Assembly: GCF_011039205.1 (NCBI RefSeq)
Contig: NZ_JAAKEL010000006.1
Location: 1 to 64,000 of the forward strand
DNA length: 64,000 nt
Source of the DNA: Dysgonomonas sp. ZJ279
Lineage (GTDB): Bacteria; Bacteroidota; Bacteroidia; Bacteroidales; Dysgonomonadaceae
Direction: 5' to 3'
The translations under genes and the position numbers were made by a program. Positions 52,849 to 62,898 of this stretch are shown here, in pieces; positions within the stretch are counted from its first letter, which is position 1, and each line of letters starts with the position of its first letter. Under the pieces are notes generated by a model that was given only the letters and a program-made list of their open reading frames with translations, was not told the origin of the DNA and searched no databases.

Positions 52849-54555
52849 ATGCTGGCACTTCTTTGCTCGTGGTTAATGATGGTTCTCATATTTCTTGCTT
52901 TTGGAGATATGACATCATCGTTATGGCATAATATCTCAAAGAAGAAAGATAAGTATTCCTTTTTCGATAGTTTCTGGCTAGGAATCTGCTCGACAGGAGT
53001 TTTACTCTCTGTCATATCTATCTTTTCCTCTATAAATATTTATATACTTGCTCTTTTTATATCCATATCAATCGTTTATTGGATTATAAAAAGGAAGCGA
53101 CTAGGAGCTCTATACGAAACAATCAGCACCAGATTAGCTGGACTACCCGTTTGGAGCAAAGCAGCCTTAGCCATTTCAGTCGCAGCCATTTTCCTTTTAG
53201 CATCGACTACCCCATTGTTGTACGACGAAGGCTTATATCATCTGCAAACAATGATGTGGAGTGAGCAATATAGTGTTGTTCCCGGTCTGGGTAATCTACA
53301 TGGACGGTTAGCTTTTAATTCTAACTTTTTATTGCTATCTACTTTATTTAATTATCATCCGGGTTTTTACCCGTGTTTTTTCTCGATAAATAGTTTATCT
53401 CTATTTGTATTTACTACTTGGTTGATAGTAAAAATAAGTAAATCTGAATACTTCGTACAGAAAGCAATGCTATCAATTATTATGCTTCTCTGCATATTCT
53501 CATTTGGCATATACCTATCATCAACTTCTACCGATATACTGGCGCATATATTGATTATATACATCTTATTAAGTTGCATTATAGAGAAGAATATCTTACA
53601 GAATAAGATACTGATGCTCGTCATCTTACCTCTATTTTGCATAACACTGAAATTATCATCTGCTTTGATCTGCCTGATCAGTGTATTCGCTTTAATATAT
53701 CTCATTAAGAATAAAGAATACAAAAGCTTATTAATCCTTATGGGAATCTGTGCAATTATCATCATCCCATGGTGTACCCGCTTTATTATTCTTAGTGGTT
53801 ATCTTGCATATCCGTTCCCTGCGATAGATATATTCAGTTTTGATTGGAAAATGCCGATAGAACAGGTTTTGGAAGAAAAGAATGCTGCTTATGCCTGGCC
53901 CAGAATACCCAATGAAGATCCTATCAAAGTATTGAATATGCCATTGACTGAATGGGTACCTATCTGGCTGAAGAATCAGTCTTTTTATAATCTGACTCTT
54001 TATCTTCTCGCCCTTATTTCACCTATTATAGTCTTAGTCTGCAATAAAGCACTAAGGCGTAACAGTATATTTATCGTAGTATGGGCAACAGCTATATTCG
54101 GCTACCTTTTTGGGTTCTTCACTGCGCCCGATCCTCGATTTAGCTTTAGCTTTATCATTTGTAGTGCCTTTATTCCTTATATGTTTTTCTTTTCGCAGGA
54201 AGAGAAAAGTTTAATGATAAAATCCTTTGTAAAGAAAATAGGCTTTGTCATCCCTTCATTTATTATTCTTAGCATGATCTTATTGACATATATGGGATAC
54301 AGTCAGGTTAAATATTACCAAGAGCCGAATATACCGATATACACCTTATTGTATAAGCCACAATCGATTGATTACAAAAAGAATGAGAAAGATTCTAAAT
54401 TTTTAGAATACAATATAAATAATTCAACGATATACTACCCTGACAATGGTAACCAATGCTTCGACCAATGTTTACCGTGCATGCCATACCCGAATAATAA
54501 ACTGGAAATGAGAGGAGAGAGGCTTAATCAGGGCTTCAAAACTAAACAAAACTAA
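52849..54555 (+). CDS. Polytopic membrane protein A, tandem paralogue (LIC_10190-like)
   Basis: This 568-residue protein has about 11-12 hydrophobic helices. Its ATG follows the decarboxylase stop with no gap. It shares with the next gene (54565-56325) a Y-S-V-V-P-G-L-x-N-L block, [21 protein letters not shown]-x-I-D and the C-terminal C-F-D-Q-C-L-P-C followed by E-M-R-G-E-R-L-N-Q-G-F-K-T-K. It resembles the GT-C-like LIC_10190 membrane family; this is from memory and needs a search. It is probably a glycan-assembly transferase or flippase. Confidence 0.78.
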   Translation: MLALLCSWLMMVLIFLAFGDMTSSLWHNISKKKDKYSFFDSFWLGICSTGVLLSVISIFSSINIYILALFISISIVYWIIKRKRLGALYETISTRLAGLPVWSKAALAISVAAIFLLASTTPLLYDEGLYHLQTMMWSEQYSVVPGLGNLHGRLAFNSNFLLLSTLFNYHPGFYPCFFSINSLSLFVFTTWLIVKISKSEYFVQKAMLSIIMLLCIFSFGIYLSSTSTDILAHILIIYILLSCIIEKNILQNKILMLVILPLFCITLKLSSALICLISVFALIYLIKNKEYKSLLILMGICAIIIIPWCTRFIILSGYLAYPFPAIDIFSFDWKMPIEQVLEEKNAAYAWPRIPNEDPIKVLNMPLTEWVPIWLKNQSFYNLTLYLLALISPIIVLVCNKALRRNSIFIVVWATAIFGYLFGFFTAPDPRFSFSFIICSAFIPYMFFFSQEEKSLMIKSFVKKIGFVIPSFIILSMILLTYMGYSQVKYYQEPNIPIYTLLYKPQSIDYKKNEKDSKFLEYNINNSTIYYPDNGNQCFDQCLPCMPYPNNKLEMRGERLNQGFKTKQN

Positions 54556-54564
54556 CTTTTAATT

Positions 54565-56325
54565 ATGCTTGCAATTATTATCACATGGGCAATTGTGGCA
54601 TTTGTATTTCTTTCTATCGGAAATTTCTGTATTTCTGTTTACAGACAAGTTACAAAGCAAGATACCCCATATTCATTAATAGATACATTTATGATTGGAA
54701 TGGTATTTACCACTACATTCATAGCCATAAGCTCTTTATTTATTCCTGCCAATTATATATTACTGCTAGGTCTTGTCGCAATCTGCATATTATATTGCTT
54801 ATTATCGAGAAAGTACCTTCAAACAGAAATCAATTCTTACACAAAGAAGATCAAAGAGCTGCCGAAACTACATCTTTTCCTTATTTTATCACCTATTCTC
54901 GTTTTTGCAATACACTGCCTTACTAGTCCGATGTGGGTTGACACACCTTATTATCACATACAAAATATAATGTGGGACGAGCAATATAGTGTAGTGCCCG
55001 GATTGGCAAATTTACAAGCTCGTTTTGGATTTAACTCTAATTATTTCTTAGCGTGTTCTACCTTTGGGCTAAAACCTCTTTTCGGACAATATATATTCGG
55101 AGTGCATTCACTTTGTCTGGTATTCATTTTCATGTGGGTTATATACAAAACGATTAAGTGTAATTCGGTATTCCAATCTGTCGTTCCCATCGTGATGATT
55201 TGTAGTTTTATTACAGTATATAAGCTCCATATTTCATCCCCAACAACCGACTTGCTTCCCAATTTACTTATTATGTATCTTTTTATAAAGGTATTATTCG
55301 ACAAGAATACGGTAAAAAATAATCAACTCGTCTTTATAGCTTTACCGGCATTCTGCATAACTCTGAAGTTATCAGCATTTATTATTTGCCTATTTGCAGC
55401 TTACGTATTATGGATCAATTTTAAAAATAAGAATTATAAAAGCCTCTCCTTTTTCATTTCCACAGGATTAATCATTGTACTACCCTGGTTTATCCGAACA
55501 GTAATAATGACAGGATATTTAGTCTTCCCATATCCCGGAATAGACATATTCAGTTTCGATTGGAAAGTACCTATCGAATATGTCATCGACCAAAAGGATT
55601 ACATTTATGCTTTTGCCAGAATAGATTGTGCCCCTATTGATCAAGTATTAAGTATGCCTCTCCATCAATGGATAACAAAATGGTGGCAATCAGGGATGTT
55701 CTATTACAACCCTTATGCTAACAGGTTTTTCTTTATCGCGAGTCTAATGGCAATCATTTCCATGCCTATCATTTATTTTTCGTTAAAAAAGAGAAAGAAA
55801 GAGCTTAGATATTTATACCTTACTTGGCTAATCGCTTTATGCGGATTCATTTTCTGGTTCTCTTCTGCCCCTGATTTCAGGTTTGCTTATGGATTCATTA
55901 TTTCGTTAGTTTTTATACCGATACACCTCATTCTAAATACTATAAAGAATGAAAAAATCATTCGTTCAAATCTTAATATTAAAATATTAATTAGTATTTG
56001 TATTGTATTATTTATAACTTTGCAGGCAATTCGTTGGACTTGTTATCAAATAGATACAACACAACCTATTTACAGCTTATTGTACAAACCACAAAATATT
56101 GACTTTACAAAAAAACTAAAAGAAGATTTTCATAGAACAAAAATAGAATTTGTACCTGTGGAAATTAATAATATGATTATATATACAAGTACGGTAGAAA
56201 CTCACTGTTACGATTGTCCATTACCTTGCGGTTCGGATTACACTGGAGGTATAGAGATGAGAGGAAAAACTTTACAAGAAGGCTTTAGGACAAAAGAAGG
56301 AGCACCATACCGGATAACATATTAA
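54565..56325 (+). CDS. Polytopic membrane protein B, tandem paralogue (LIC_10190-like)
   Basis: This 586-residue protein has about 11-12 hydrophobic helices and starts 9 bp after its paralogue's stop. Shared blocks include [29 protein letters not shown] and [11 protein letters not shown]. At its C-terminus are C-Y-D-C-P-L-P-C and [14 protein letters not shown]. The two arose by tandem duplication but have diverged considerably. It is probably part of the same glycan-export or assembly step as its neighbours. Confidence 0.78.
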   Translation: MLAIIITWAIVAFVFLSIGNFCISVYRQVTKQDTPYSLIDTFMIGMVFTTTFIAISSLFIPANYILLLGLVAICILYCLLSRKYLQTEINSYTKKIKELPKLHLFLILSPILVFAIHCLTSPMWVDTPYYHIQNIMWDEQYSVVPGLANLQARFGFNSNYFLACSTFGLKPLFGQYIFGVHSLCLVFIFMWVIYKTIKCNSVFQSVVPIVMICSFITVYKLHISSPTTDLLPNLLIMYLFIKVLFDKNTVKNNQLVFIALPAFCITLKLSAFIICLFAAYVLWINFKNKNYKSLSFFISTGLIIVLPWFIRTVIMTGYLVFPYPGIDIFSFDWKVPIEYVIDQKDYIYAFARIDCAPIDQVLSMPLHQWITKWWQSGMFYYNPYANRFFFIASLMAIISMPIIYFSLKKRKKELRYLYLTWLIALCGFIFWFSSAPDFRFAYGFIISLVFIPIHLILNTIKNEKIIRSNLNIKILISICIVLFITLQAIRWTCYQIDTTQPIYSLLYKPQNIDFTKKLKEDFHRTKIEFVPVEINNMIIYTSTVETHCYDCPLPCGSDYTGGIEMRGKTLQEGFRTKEGAPYRITY

Positions 56326-56348
56326 TTTACATTAAAAAAAGACCCAAC

Positions 56349-57065
56349 ATGAAATTGTCTATCGTCATTCCGGCTTATAATGAAGCTCCAACAATTCATC
56401 TTATACTGAATAAAGTTCTAGATGTACAATTAATAAACAATATACAGAAAGAAATTATAATAGTAAATGACTTCTCGAAAGACAACACAGCAGAAGTTGT
56501 TGAAGCATATATTAAAGACCACCCCGAAAGTGACATAAAGCTATTTGCCCAGCCCATGAATATGGGAAAAGGTGCTGCGCTACACAGAGGTATAGCAGAA
56601 GCCACAGGTGACTATATAATAATACAAGATGCCGATTTGGAATATGACCCGGAAGAATACAACATTCTATTAAAACCGATTGTAAATGGTTTTGCTGATG
56701 TCGTTTTCGGTTCTCGGTTTATGGGCGGAAATCCTCATCGTATATTATTCTTCTGGCACTCTATAGGTAATAGGATTCTAACTTTTGTGTCTAATATGTT
56801 TACCAATCTCAACCTTACAGATATGGAAACATGTTACAAACTGTTCAGAGCAGACATAATAAAATCTATTCCTCTCAAAGAAAGACGTTTCGGCTTCGAG
56901 CCAGAGGTTACAGCCAAAGTATCGAGATATCCGAATGTTAGAATATATGAGGTGGGTATTTCTTATTATGGACGTACATACGAAGAAGGTAAGAAAATAG
57001 GATGGAGAGATGGAGTCAGAGCTTTTATCTGTATGATAAAATACGGATTATTCAGAATCCAATAA
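56349..57065 (+). CDS. Family 2 glycosyltransferase (dolichyl-phosphate mannose synthase-like)
   Basis: This 238-residue protein is a compact GT-A fold without membrane helices: [12 protein letters not shown] (5-16), [18 protein letters not shown], and the metal-binding [12 protein letters not shown] (about 94-105). G-S-R-F and [11 protein letters not shown] follow. It likely makes a polyprenyl-phosphate sugar used by the adjacent membrane proteins. It is the last gene of the uxs operon, 24 bp after membrane protein B, and is followed by a terminator. Confidence 0.92.
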   Translation: MKLSIVIPAYNEAPTIHLILNKVLDVQLINNIQKEIIIVNDFSKDNTAEVVEAYIKDHPESDIKLFAQPMNMGKGAALHRGIAEATGDYIIIQDADLEYDPEEYNILLKPIVNGFADVVFGSRFMGGNPHRILFFWHSIGNRILTFVSNMFTNLNLTDMETCYKLFRADIIKSIPLKERRFGFEPEVTAKVSRYPNVRIYEVGISYYGRTYEEGKKIGWRDGVRAFICMIKYGLFRIQ

Positions 57066-57088
57066 ATATATTCTGCAAAACAAACAAT

Positions 57089-57124
57089 AAAGGTATCTCG
57101 AAATATTCAGGATGCCTTTTTTAT
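57089..57124 (+). terminator. Terminator of the glycan operon
   Basis: AAAGGTATC (57089-57097) and GATGCCTTT (57111-57119), with one mismatch, form a stem followed by TTTTATTTGG. Confidence 0.8.
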
Positions 57125-57228
57125 TTGGCGTATAATCTTAGATAGTTTCCTTTTACAAAAATTGCTATCTATCCGCATAATTATTTAACTTTAAAGACTC
57201 TAATTGTATAAAATAAAAATACCACAGT

Positions 57229-58398
57229 ATGAAAAGCTATATTCTACTTTTTACAGCTCTTTTTTTCTCAATCGTATCCTTGGTCAATGCACAGGAAAAT
57301 ACAAAATATCTGGCAGGGGCAGTGCCCGAAACAAATGGCAAGGTAGTTTTCACAAAATCGATTCAGCCTAGTTCAAAATTATCAGGAGATCAACTATTCA
57401 ATAAAGTGAACGAATGGGCTGAAATATATTTTGGAAAGAACAATCAAAACCCCAACCAACGGATTTTACTGTCTGATTCGGAAAAAAAACAAATAGCCTG
57501 TATCGGAAGCATTGATTTAGTTTTCGCCAAAAGAGTCCTTATGCTCGATAAAGCTGTAATGTCTTATCAAATGATTCTTAACATAGAGAACGACATTTGT
57601 AATGCAACTATTCGAAATATAAAATACGATTACAATACCGGTAAAGACACCGAAACCCTTGCTGCCGAAGATATGATTACGGATAAAATTGCTGTTCATA
57701 AAAATGGACAGAAACTGAATACTTACTACGGTAAATTCAGAACAGCAACAATCGATTCTGTTAATCAGATATTCAACGCTCTTAACCAGCATATCAATGG
57801 ACATCAAAATACAATGTCTTCATCAGGAAGTCTAACACCTCCAATAGCTGTTATTCCGGAAGTAAAAGAAAATACCGCAGGGGCAACTTTACTGGGCTTC
57901 AAAAACATATCGCCTCAAGATATACCTGAGAATATTATTAAATTACTCAATGAAGCTGCATTGATAACTTCAGGAAAAGGCGAAAGCACAAATGTTATGA
58001 CAGCCTCTTGGGGTGGATTGGGTGTATTATGGGAAAAACCGATATCAATGTGCTTCCTAAACCCTACCCGTTACTCGATTAAAACAATGGATGAGGGAGA
58101 AACATATACTATATCTTTCTATACCCCGGCATATAAAGATGTTATACAGTATTGTGGAACTACAAGTGGTAAAAATACAGATAAGATAAAAGGTTCAGGC
58201 CTTACTCCTATTAAAACACCTTCGGGTGCCACTGCTTTTTCGGAAGCCTCTATGATATTCGAATGTCGTAAATTAGTAGCTCAACCAATATCTGAAGCAG
58301 GTTTAAAGATTGATAAATCAGAATTACCTAATAGTTTTACAAAAGACGGCTTACACAAAATGTATATAGGTGAGATCCTTAATGTGTGGGTGAAATAA
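57229..58398 (+). CDS. Exported DUF4468 - flavin reductase-like fusion protein
   Basis: This 389-residue protein has a signal peptide ending V-N-A-Q-E. Residues about 35-190 fit DUF4468, a TBP-like-fold domain of Bacteroidota secreted proteins (G-D-Q-L-F-N-K-V-N-E-W). After a Ser/Pro linker (about 190-225), residues about 225-389 are a flavin reductase-like split barrel: N-V-M-T-A-S-W-G-G-L-G-V-L-W from 255, P-T-R-Y, T-Y-T-I-S-F-Y, G-T-T-S-G-K-N-T-D-K-I, F-E-C-R-K-L and M-Y-I-G-E-I-L. Flavin reductases are normally cytoplasmic, so a secreted fusion is unusual. It is monocistronic between glycan genes; function is unknown. Confidence 0.82.
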   Translation: MKSYILLFTALFFSIVSLVNAQENTKYLAGAVPETNGKVVFTKSIQPSSKLSGDQLFNKVNEWAEIYFGKNNQNPNQRILLSDSEKKQIACIGSIDLVFAKRVLMLDKAVMSYQMILNIENDICNATIRNIKYDYNTGKDTETLAAEDMITDKIAVHKNGQKLNTYYGKFRTATIDSVNQIFNALNQHINGHQNTMSSSGSLTPPIAVIPEVKENTAGATLLGFKNISPQDIPENIIKLLNEAALITSGKGESTNVMTASWGGLGVLWEKPISMCFLNPTRYSIKTMDEGETYTISFYTPAYKDVIQYCGTTSGKNTDKIKGSGLTPIKTPSGATAFSEASMIFECRKLVAQPISEAGLKIDKSELPNSFTKDGLHKMYIGEILNVWVK

Positions 58399-58404
58399 TA
58401 AGAA

Positions 58405-59523
58405 TTACAAGACAGATAAAAAAGATTCGACCGACTGAGTGAAATTCGCCCAGGAAAGTCGAGTCTTTTCTTTTTTCAGATTTTCTATGTAAAGGCTGAT
58501 CTTATCCTTATCGAAAAATTCCTTAATACCATTTGCCACACCTAGAGGAGTAGGTAAAGAGACAACGAGTCCCGTACCCGATTGTTCAACAGTAGAGCCC
58601 AAAGCTCCTACATTGGTTGCGATCATGGGTGTTTCCAGTTGATAAGCCAAAGCCACAACTCCGCTTTGTGTTGCCGAACGATAGGGCAATATCAATACGT
58701 CCGCCACTGAAAAAAGAGTAGTAACCATATCATCGGGAATATATTGCTCGAAAACAATAATATTATCCTTCAATATTGATTTATTAATAAGTTCGGTATA
58801 CTTATCAAAGCTACCATAACATTCACCGGCTATTATCAGTTGATAACTATCATCTAGTTGATCCATAGCTTCTATTAAAATATCTAAGCCTTTATAATCT
58901 CTGATAAGTCCAAAAAACAAGAGGTTCTTTTTGTCCGACCTAACTCCTAATTTACCACATGCTGTATCCTTGTCTGTACGCTCTGCATATTGATCGTAAA
59001 TAGGGTGAGGCTGCAAAAGAATATTAGCATCATTCTTTAGCGATAAAAGATCATCATAAACAGGTTGGCTCATGACAATAAAAGCATCGCATCTATTAAA
59101 AAAGAATTTAGCAAAAGATTTATCTATAATCCTACGCTCATGTGGTATGGCATTATGAACAAGTGAAACCACCTTGATACCCTTATCCAGAAACATACAC
59201 ACAGAGCCGAAAGCCGGAGCAAGAAATGACATCCAATAAGGAATAATCAACACATCGGGCGAGAATTTATTTATAGCACGTGCTGTACCTATATAGGTGA
59301 ATGGATTTATCGAATTTAAAACTCTTTTACTGTCTATCACCGTTGCCGAATCATCTTGCGATACATACTGCGTTTTGCCGGGAAAAAGAAATTCAGGATA
59401 TAAGGTTGTAAATGTAAAAGCCTCTACCTCATTATTCTTCGACAACTCTGTATACAATCTTGCATTGAGCTGCGCCAACCCTCCACGATAAGGGTAAAAC
59501 GGAGATAAAATAGCTATTCTCAT
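58405..59523 (-). CDS. Family 4 glycosyltransferase
   Basis: This 372-residue GT-B enzyme starts M-R-I-A-I-L-S-P-F-Y-P-Y-R-G-G-L-A-Q-L, the usual N-terminal GT4 loop. It has L-L-F-F-G-L-I-R-D-Y-K-G-L-D-I-L-I-E-A, and the C-terminal nucleotide-sugar region A-D-V-L-I-L-P-Y-R-S-A-T-Q-S-G-V-V (about 275-291). It transfers a sugar from an activated donor to a surface glycan acceptor. It lies 7 bp downstream of the GT9 gene and belongs with DUF4254 and GT9 in one unit. Confidence 0.92.
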   Translation of the reverse strand: MRIAILSPFYPYRGGLAQLNARLYTELSKNNEVEAFTFTTLYPEFLFPGKTQYVSQDDSATVIDSKRVLNSINPFTYIGTARAINKFSPDVLIIPYWMSFLAPAFGSVCMFLDKGIKVVSLVHNAIPHERRIIDKSFAKFFFNRCDAFIVMSQPVYDDLLSLKNDANILLQPHPIYDQYAERTDKDTACGKLGVRSDKKNLLFFGLIRDYKGLDILIEAMDQLDDSYQLIIAGECYGSFDKYTELINKSILKDNIIVFEQYIPDDMVTTLFSVADVLILPYRSATQSGVVALAYQLETPMIATNVGALGSTVEQSGTGLVVSLPTPLGVANGIKEFFDKDKISLYIENLKKEKTRLSWANFTQSVESFLSVL

Positions 59524-59530
59524 AATATCC

Positions 59531-60577
59531 TCAACCTTTTTTCTCTTTCTGCTTATCCAGCACCTTATGTATCTTATCGATAATCATAGATTCGGTGATG
59601 TACCCCAAGCATGCGTAATCGAATCTCTGACAAGGCAAGTCGCCATATACTGAACAAGGGCGACATTCCAGATCGATCTGAACAGCATTGTCTGGATCTT
59701 GACCGAAACCATAGAATCCCATATTAGGATGTGTTGCACCCCAAACTGACACTACCGGTGTCTTAACCAACGACGCTAAGTGCATATTAGCCGAGTCCAT
59801 AGTTAAAACAACATCCATATACGACATGAGCAAAAGTTCATTCTCAAGCTTTAGCTTACATGAAGTATCTACTACATTAGGATAAGTGCTAGCCCATTTA
59901 TTCAATACTTCTCTCTCCTCTTTACCTGCTCCGAGCAAAAAAATTGTCGTATCAGGTTCTTTCGAAAGCATCTCAACCACTTTTTCCATTTTCTCTAAAG
60001 GATAAATCTTTCCTTTATGCTTTGCAAATGGAGCGACACCAATCCATCTACCTTTTTTCTCTGTGGCAATCGCCTTAAGATTATAAAATTCGCGAGGAAC
60101 AAAATAAAGTATATCAGTGAAAGTTATATCTGCAGGGAAACCCAATTTGTCAAAAACATCCAAGTAACGCTGCACCGTGGTTTTCAAAGGCGGAACAAGT
60201 TTTTTTGTAGCAATTGCCTCGGCTTTTTCTTTACGCCCTTTATCTATACAGGCCACTCTGTGCCCTGCAATTCGCATAATAAATCTTATTATTTTCGAAC
60301 GTAAAACATCATGTTCATCCGCTACGTGAGTAAATCCCATTACATACAATTTATTAGCCATCCGTAGCAACCCTCGGATACCTTTATGCTTTCCATTTAT
60401 ATCAAATGGAATAACATTTACGTTAAAACCCAAATTCTCAAATAATGGTGCAAAAGACTTGCGGGTCATTACAGAGAAACGGTCTTGAGGGTACTTTGTA
60501 GCAACAGAATATATTACCGGTACCAGCATTGCAACATCACCAAAAGACGACAACCTTATTACCAATATTTTAGCCAT
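59531..60577 (-). CDS. Family 9 glycosyltransferase (heptosyltransferase-like)
   Basis: This 348-residue GT-B protein starts A-K-I-L-V-I-R-L-S-S-F-G-D-V-A-M-L-V-P-V and has W-I-G-V-A-P-F-A-K-H-K-G-K-I-Y-P-L, then M-D-S-A-N-M-H-L-A-S-L and W-G-A-T-H-P. These are the marks of the ADP-heptose:LPS heptosyltransferase family. It probably acts on LPS core. A C-terminal Cys-rich stretch (about 300-325, C-R-P-C-S-V then C-Q-R-F-D-Y-A-C) is common in Bacteroidota members. It lies 65 bp downstream of the DUF4254 gene, a known pairing in this phylum. Confidence 0.92.
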   Translation of the reverse strand: MAKILVIRLSSFGDVAMLVPVIYSVATKYPQDRFSVMTRKSFAPLFENLGFNVNVIPFDINGKHKGIRGLLRMANKLYVMGFTHVADEHDVLRSKIIRFIMRIAGHRVACIDKGRKEKAEAIATKKLVPPLKTTVQRYLDVFDKLGFPADITFTDILYFVPREFYNLKAIATEKKGRWIGVAPFAKHKGKIYPLEKMEKVVEMLSKEPDTTIFLLGAGKEEREVLNKWASTYPNVVDTSCKLKLENELLLMSYMDVVLTMDSANMHLASLVKTPVVSVWGATHPNMGFYGFGQDPDNAVQIDLECRPCSVYGDLPCQRFDYACLGYITESMIIDKIHKVLDKQKEKKG

Positions 60578-60642
60578 AAAAAGAAATTAAGTCCATAGAG
60601 ACATGTATTATATATATGTGTGCTGCTTATTAGTATGAAAAA

Positions 60643-61248
60643 TTATTTTTTCCCATACAATATTGGATTTAATGCAGGATCATTGTACATCTTCATCTGC
60701 TTATAAACTTTCATATATTTATTCCCGCTTTCAATATCCAGCAACAATTCGTCAATAGCTGTAGATAAATCCTTTCGTTGTTCAAGTAATATATTTAGTT
60801 TTTTCAAACATTCCTGATGATGCTTCTCCTCTACATCTTGGCGATCCACTTCTTGCTGCATATGATATATTTTAAGTGCAAGAATAGATAGACGATCAAT
60901 TGCCCATGCAGGGCTTTCGGTATTAATTTTAGCCTCCGGCAAAACTTTTACAGTCTTATATTTATCCAGAAAATAGCTATCTATTAGTTCTACTAAGTCT
61001 GTTCTTTCCTGATTAGATTTATCGATCCGCCTTTTTATTTTAAGAGCTTCCGATGGTTCAATATGTGGATCTCTAATTATATCTTCCAAATGCCATTGAA
61101 CGGTATCTATCCAGTTTTTAAGGTAAAGAAGTGATTCTATAGATTGAACCTCATATGGATTACTGATAGGAGTATCTACATTATCTGTTGTATGGTAATT
61201 GCTTATTGATTTTTCAAAAATTGAATTACTCAAAGCTGTAAATTTCAT
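60643..61248 (-). CDS. DUF4254 family protein
   Basis: This 201-residue protein matches DUF4254: I-S-N-Y-H-T-T-D-N-V-D-T-P-I-S-N-P-Y (about 15-32), then L-L-Y-L-K-N-W-I-D-T-V-Q-W-H-L-E-D-I-I-R-D-P (about 45-66), and a long helical C-terminus. It has no signal peptide. The family is confined largely to Bacteroidota and commonly precedes a heptosyltransferase, so it likely works in LPS core assembly, but its activity is unknown. It is 28 bp downstream of the YifB gene. Confidence 0.9.
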   Translation of the reverse strand: MKFTALSNSIFEKSISNYHTTDNVDTPISNPYEVQSIESLLYLKNWIDTVQWHLEDIIRDPHIEPSEALKIKRRIDKSNQERTDLVELIDSYFLDKYKTVKVLPEAKINTESPAWAIDRLSILALKIYHMQQEVDRQDVEEKHHQECLKKLNILLEQRKDLSTAIDELLLDIESGNKYMKVYKQMKMYNDPALNPILYGKK

Positions 61249-61276
61249 ATAGCTATATATTAGTAAATATTATGTC

Positions 61277-62821
61277 TTATAATTTGTTTGCCCAGGTTTC
61301 TCTGTCCAAATTTCGGTAATTAATTGCTTCCGCCAGATGTTTTGAAAGAATATTTTCCGAACAATCTAGATCTGCAATAGTACGGGAAACTTTTAATATA
61401 CGATCGTAAGCACGTGCCGATAAATTAAATCGATCCATTGCCGTTTTCAGCAATTCCAAACCCGCACTATCGGGTGAAGCATACTTTGCCAGAAGTTTTG
61501 GAGTCATCTGTGCGTTAGAATACACACCATCTTCTTTATCGAATCGCACAGCCTGAATTTCGCGAGCCTTTACCACACGTTCTCGTATAAAATTACTCGC
61601 CTCGCCCGGTCTTTTATCCGATATTTTTTCGAAAGGAACAGGAATTATTTCAATATGAATATCAATACGATCAAGTAATGGTCCTGATATTTTATTGAGA
61701 TACTTCTGTACCGCCCCATTCGGACATACACACTCTTTGTCCGGATGATTATAATAACCGCAAGGACAAGGATTCATAGACGACACAAGCATAAAACTTG
61801 CCGGATATTCCACGGAGAATTTAGAACGGGATATATTAATTTTACGATCTTCTAAAGGTTGTCGCATTACCTCTAAAACATTCCGGCTAAATTCGGGCAG
61901 TTCATCAAGAAACAGCACACCATTATGTGCCAGACTTATTTCTCCGGGCTGAGGATAGGCTCCGCCTCCGACTAAAGCCACATCCGATATAGTATGGTGC
62001 GGACTGCGAAAAGGGCGTTGAGTCATCAGTGACGTCTCGGCTCCCATTCTGCCTGCTACACTGTGTATTTTCGTTGTTTCGAGGGCTTCATGCAATGTGA
62101 ATTGTGGTAATATAGATGGAATACGTTTAGCCATCATAGATTTACCTGCTCCGGGAGGCCCTACCATTATAAGATTATGTCCTCCGGCTGCTGCAACCTC
62201 TAATGCACGTTTCACATTCTCTTGTCCCTTTACATCTGAAAAATCAAATTCAAAAGTTTGTTGTGATTGTTCAAATTCAGCTCGTGTATCTACAATAGTA
62301 GGCTCTAATGAGACCTTCTCATTGAAGAAATCGATCACTTCACATATATTTTCAACTGCGTAAACTTCCAAATTATTTACAACAGCTGCTTCTCTACCAT
62401 TTTTCTTCGGAAGTATAATTCCCCTAAATCCTAATTCACGAGCTTTAATCGCAATCGGCAACACACCCTTGATAGGCAGTATAGTACCATCGAGCGACAA
62501 CTCACCCATAATAAGATAATCCCCGAGTTTATCGGCTTTTATTTGCTCGCTCGTCGCCAGAATACCAATAGCCAATGGCAAATCATAAGCAGTACCTTCC
62601 TTTCTGATATCAGCAGGAGACATATTTATTACAACTTGTTGACGAGGAACTTTATAATTATTAACCTGAAGTGCAGATATAATACGCTCATGGCTCTCTT
62701 TTACTGAAGCATCAGGCAAGCCTACAAGCATAAACTTAATACCTTTAGAAGAGTTCACTTCTATAGTTATCAATGTTGCCTCTATGCCTTGCACTGCTGC
62801 ACCAAAAACTTTTACTAACAT
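61277..62821 (-). CDS. YifB/ComM family Mg-chelatase-like AAA ATPase
   Basis: This 514-residue protein has the N-terminal ChlI-like domain (G-L-P-D-A-S-V-K-E-S-H-E-R, about 36-48). AAA+ follows with Walker A G-P-P-G-A-G-K-S (about 221-228) and Walker B G-V-L-F-L-D-E-L-P-E-F. A C-terminal ChlI domain carries the zinc-like C-P-C-G-Y and C-V-C-P-N groups (about 352-368). ComM is a hexameric helicase that extends branch migration in natural transformation. It heads the minus-strand unit with DUF4254, GT9 and GT4. A TATATTTG box lies at 62853-62860. Confidence 0.93.
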   Translation of the reverse strand: MLVKVFGAAVQGIEATLITIEVNSSKGIKFMLVGLPDASVKESHERIISALQVNNYKVPRQQVVINMSPADIRKEGTAYDLPLAIGILATSEQIKADKLGDYLIMGELSLDGTILPIKGVLPIAIKARELGFRGIILPKKNGREAAVVNNLEVYAVENICEVIDFFNEKVSLEPTIVDTRAEFEQSQQTFEFDFSDVKGQENVKRALEVAAAGGHNLIMVGPPGAGKSMMAKRIPSILPQFTLHEALETTKIHSVAGRMGAETSLMTQRPFRSPHHTISDVALVGGGAYPQPGEISLAHNGVLFLDELPEFSRNVLEVMRQPLEDRKINISRSKFSVEYPASFMLVSSMNPCPCGYYNHPDKECVCPNGAVQKYLNKISGPLLDRIDIHIEIIPVPFEKISDKRPGEASNFIRERVVKAREIQAVRFDKEDGVYSNAQMTPKLLAKYASPDSAGLELLKTAMDRFNLSARAYDRILKVSRTIADLDCSENILSKHLAEAINYRNLDRETWANKL

Positions 62822-62898
62822 TAGCTGTATTTATAGAATTAATCAGAAAAGGCAAATATAGCAAAATACAGAAGGATTATCTCAATAACAGTCTACCT

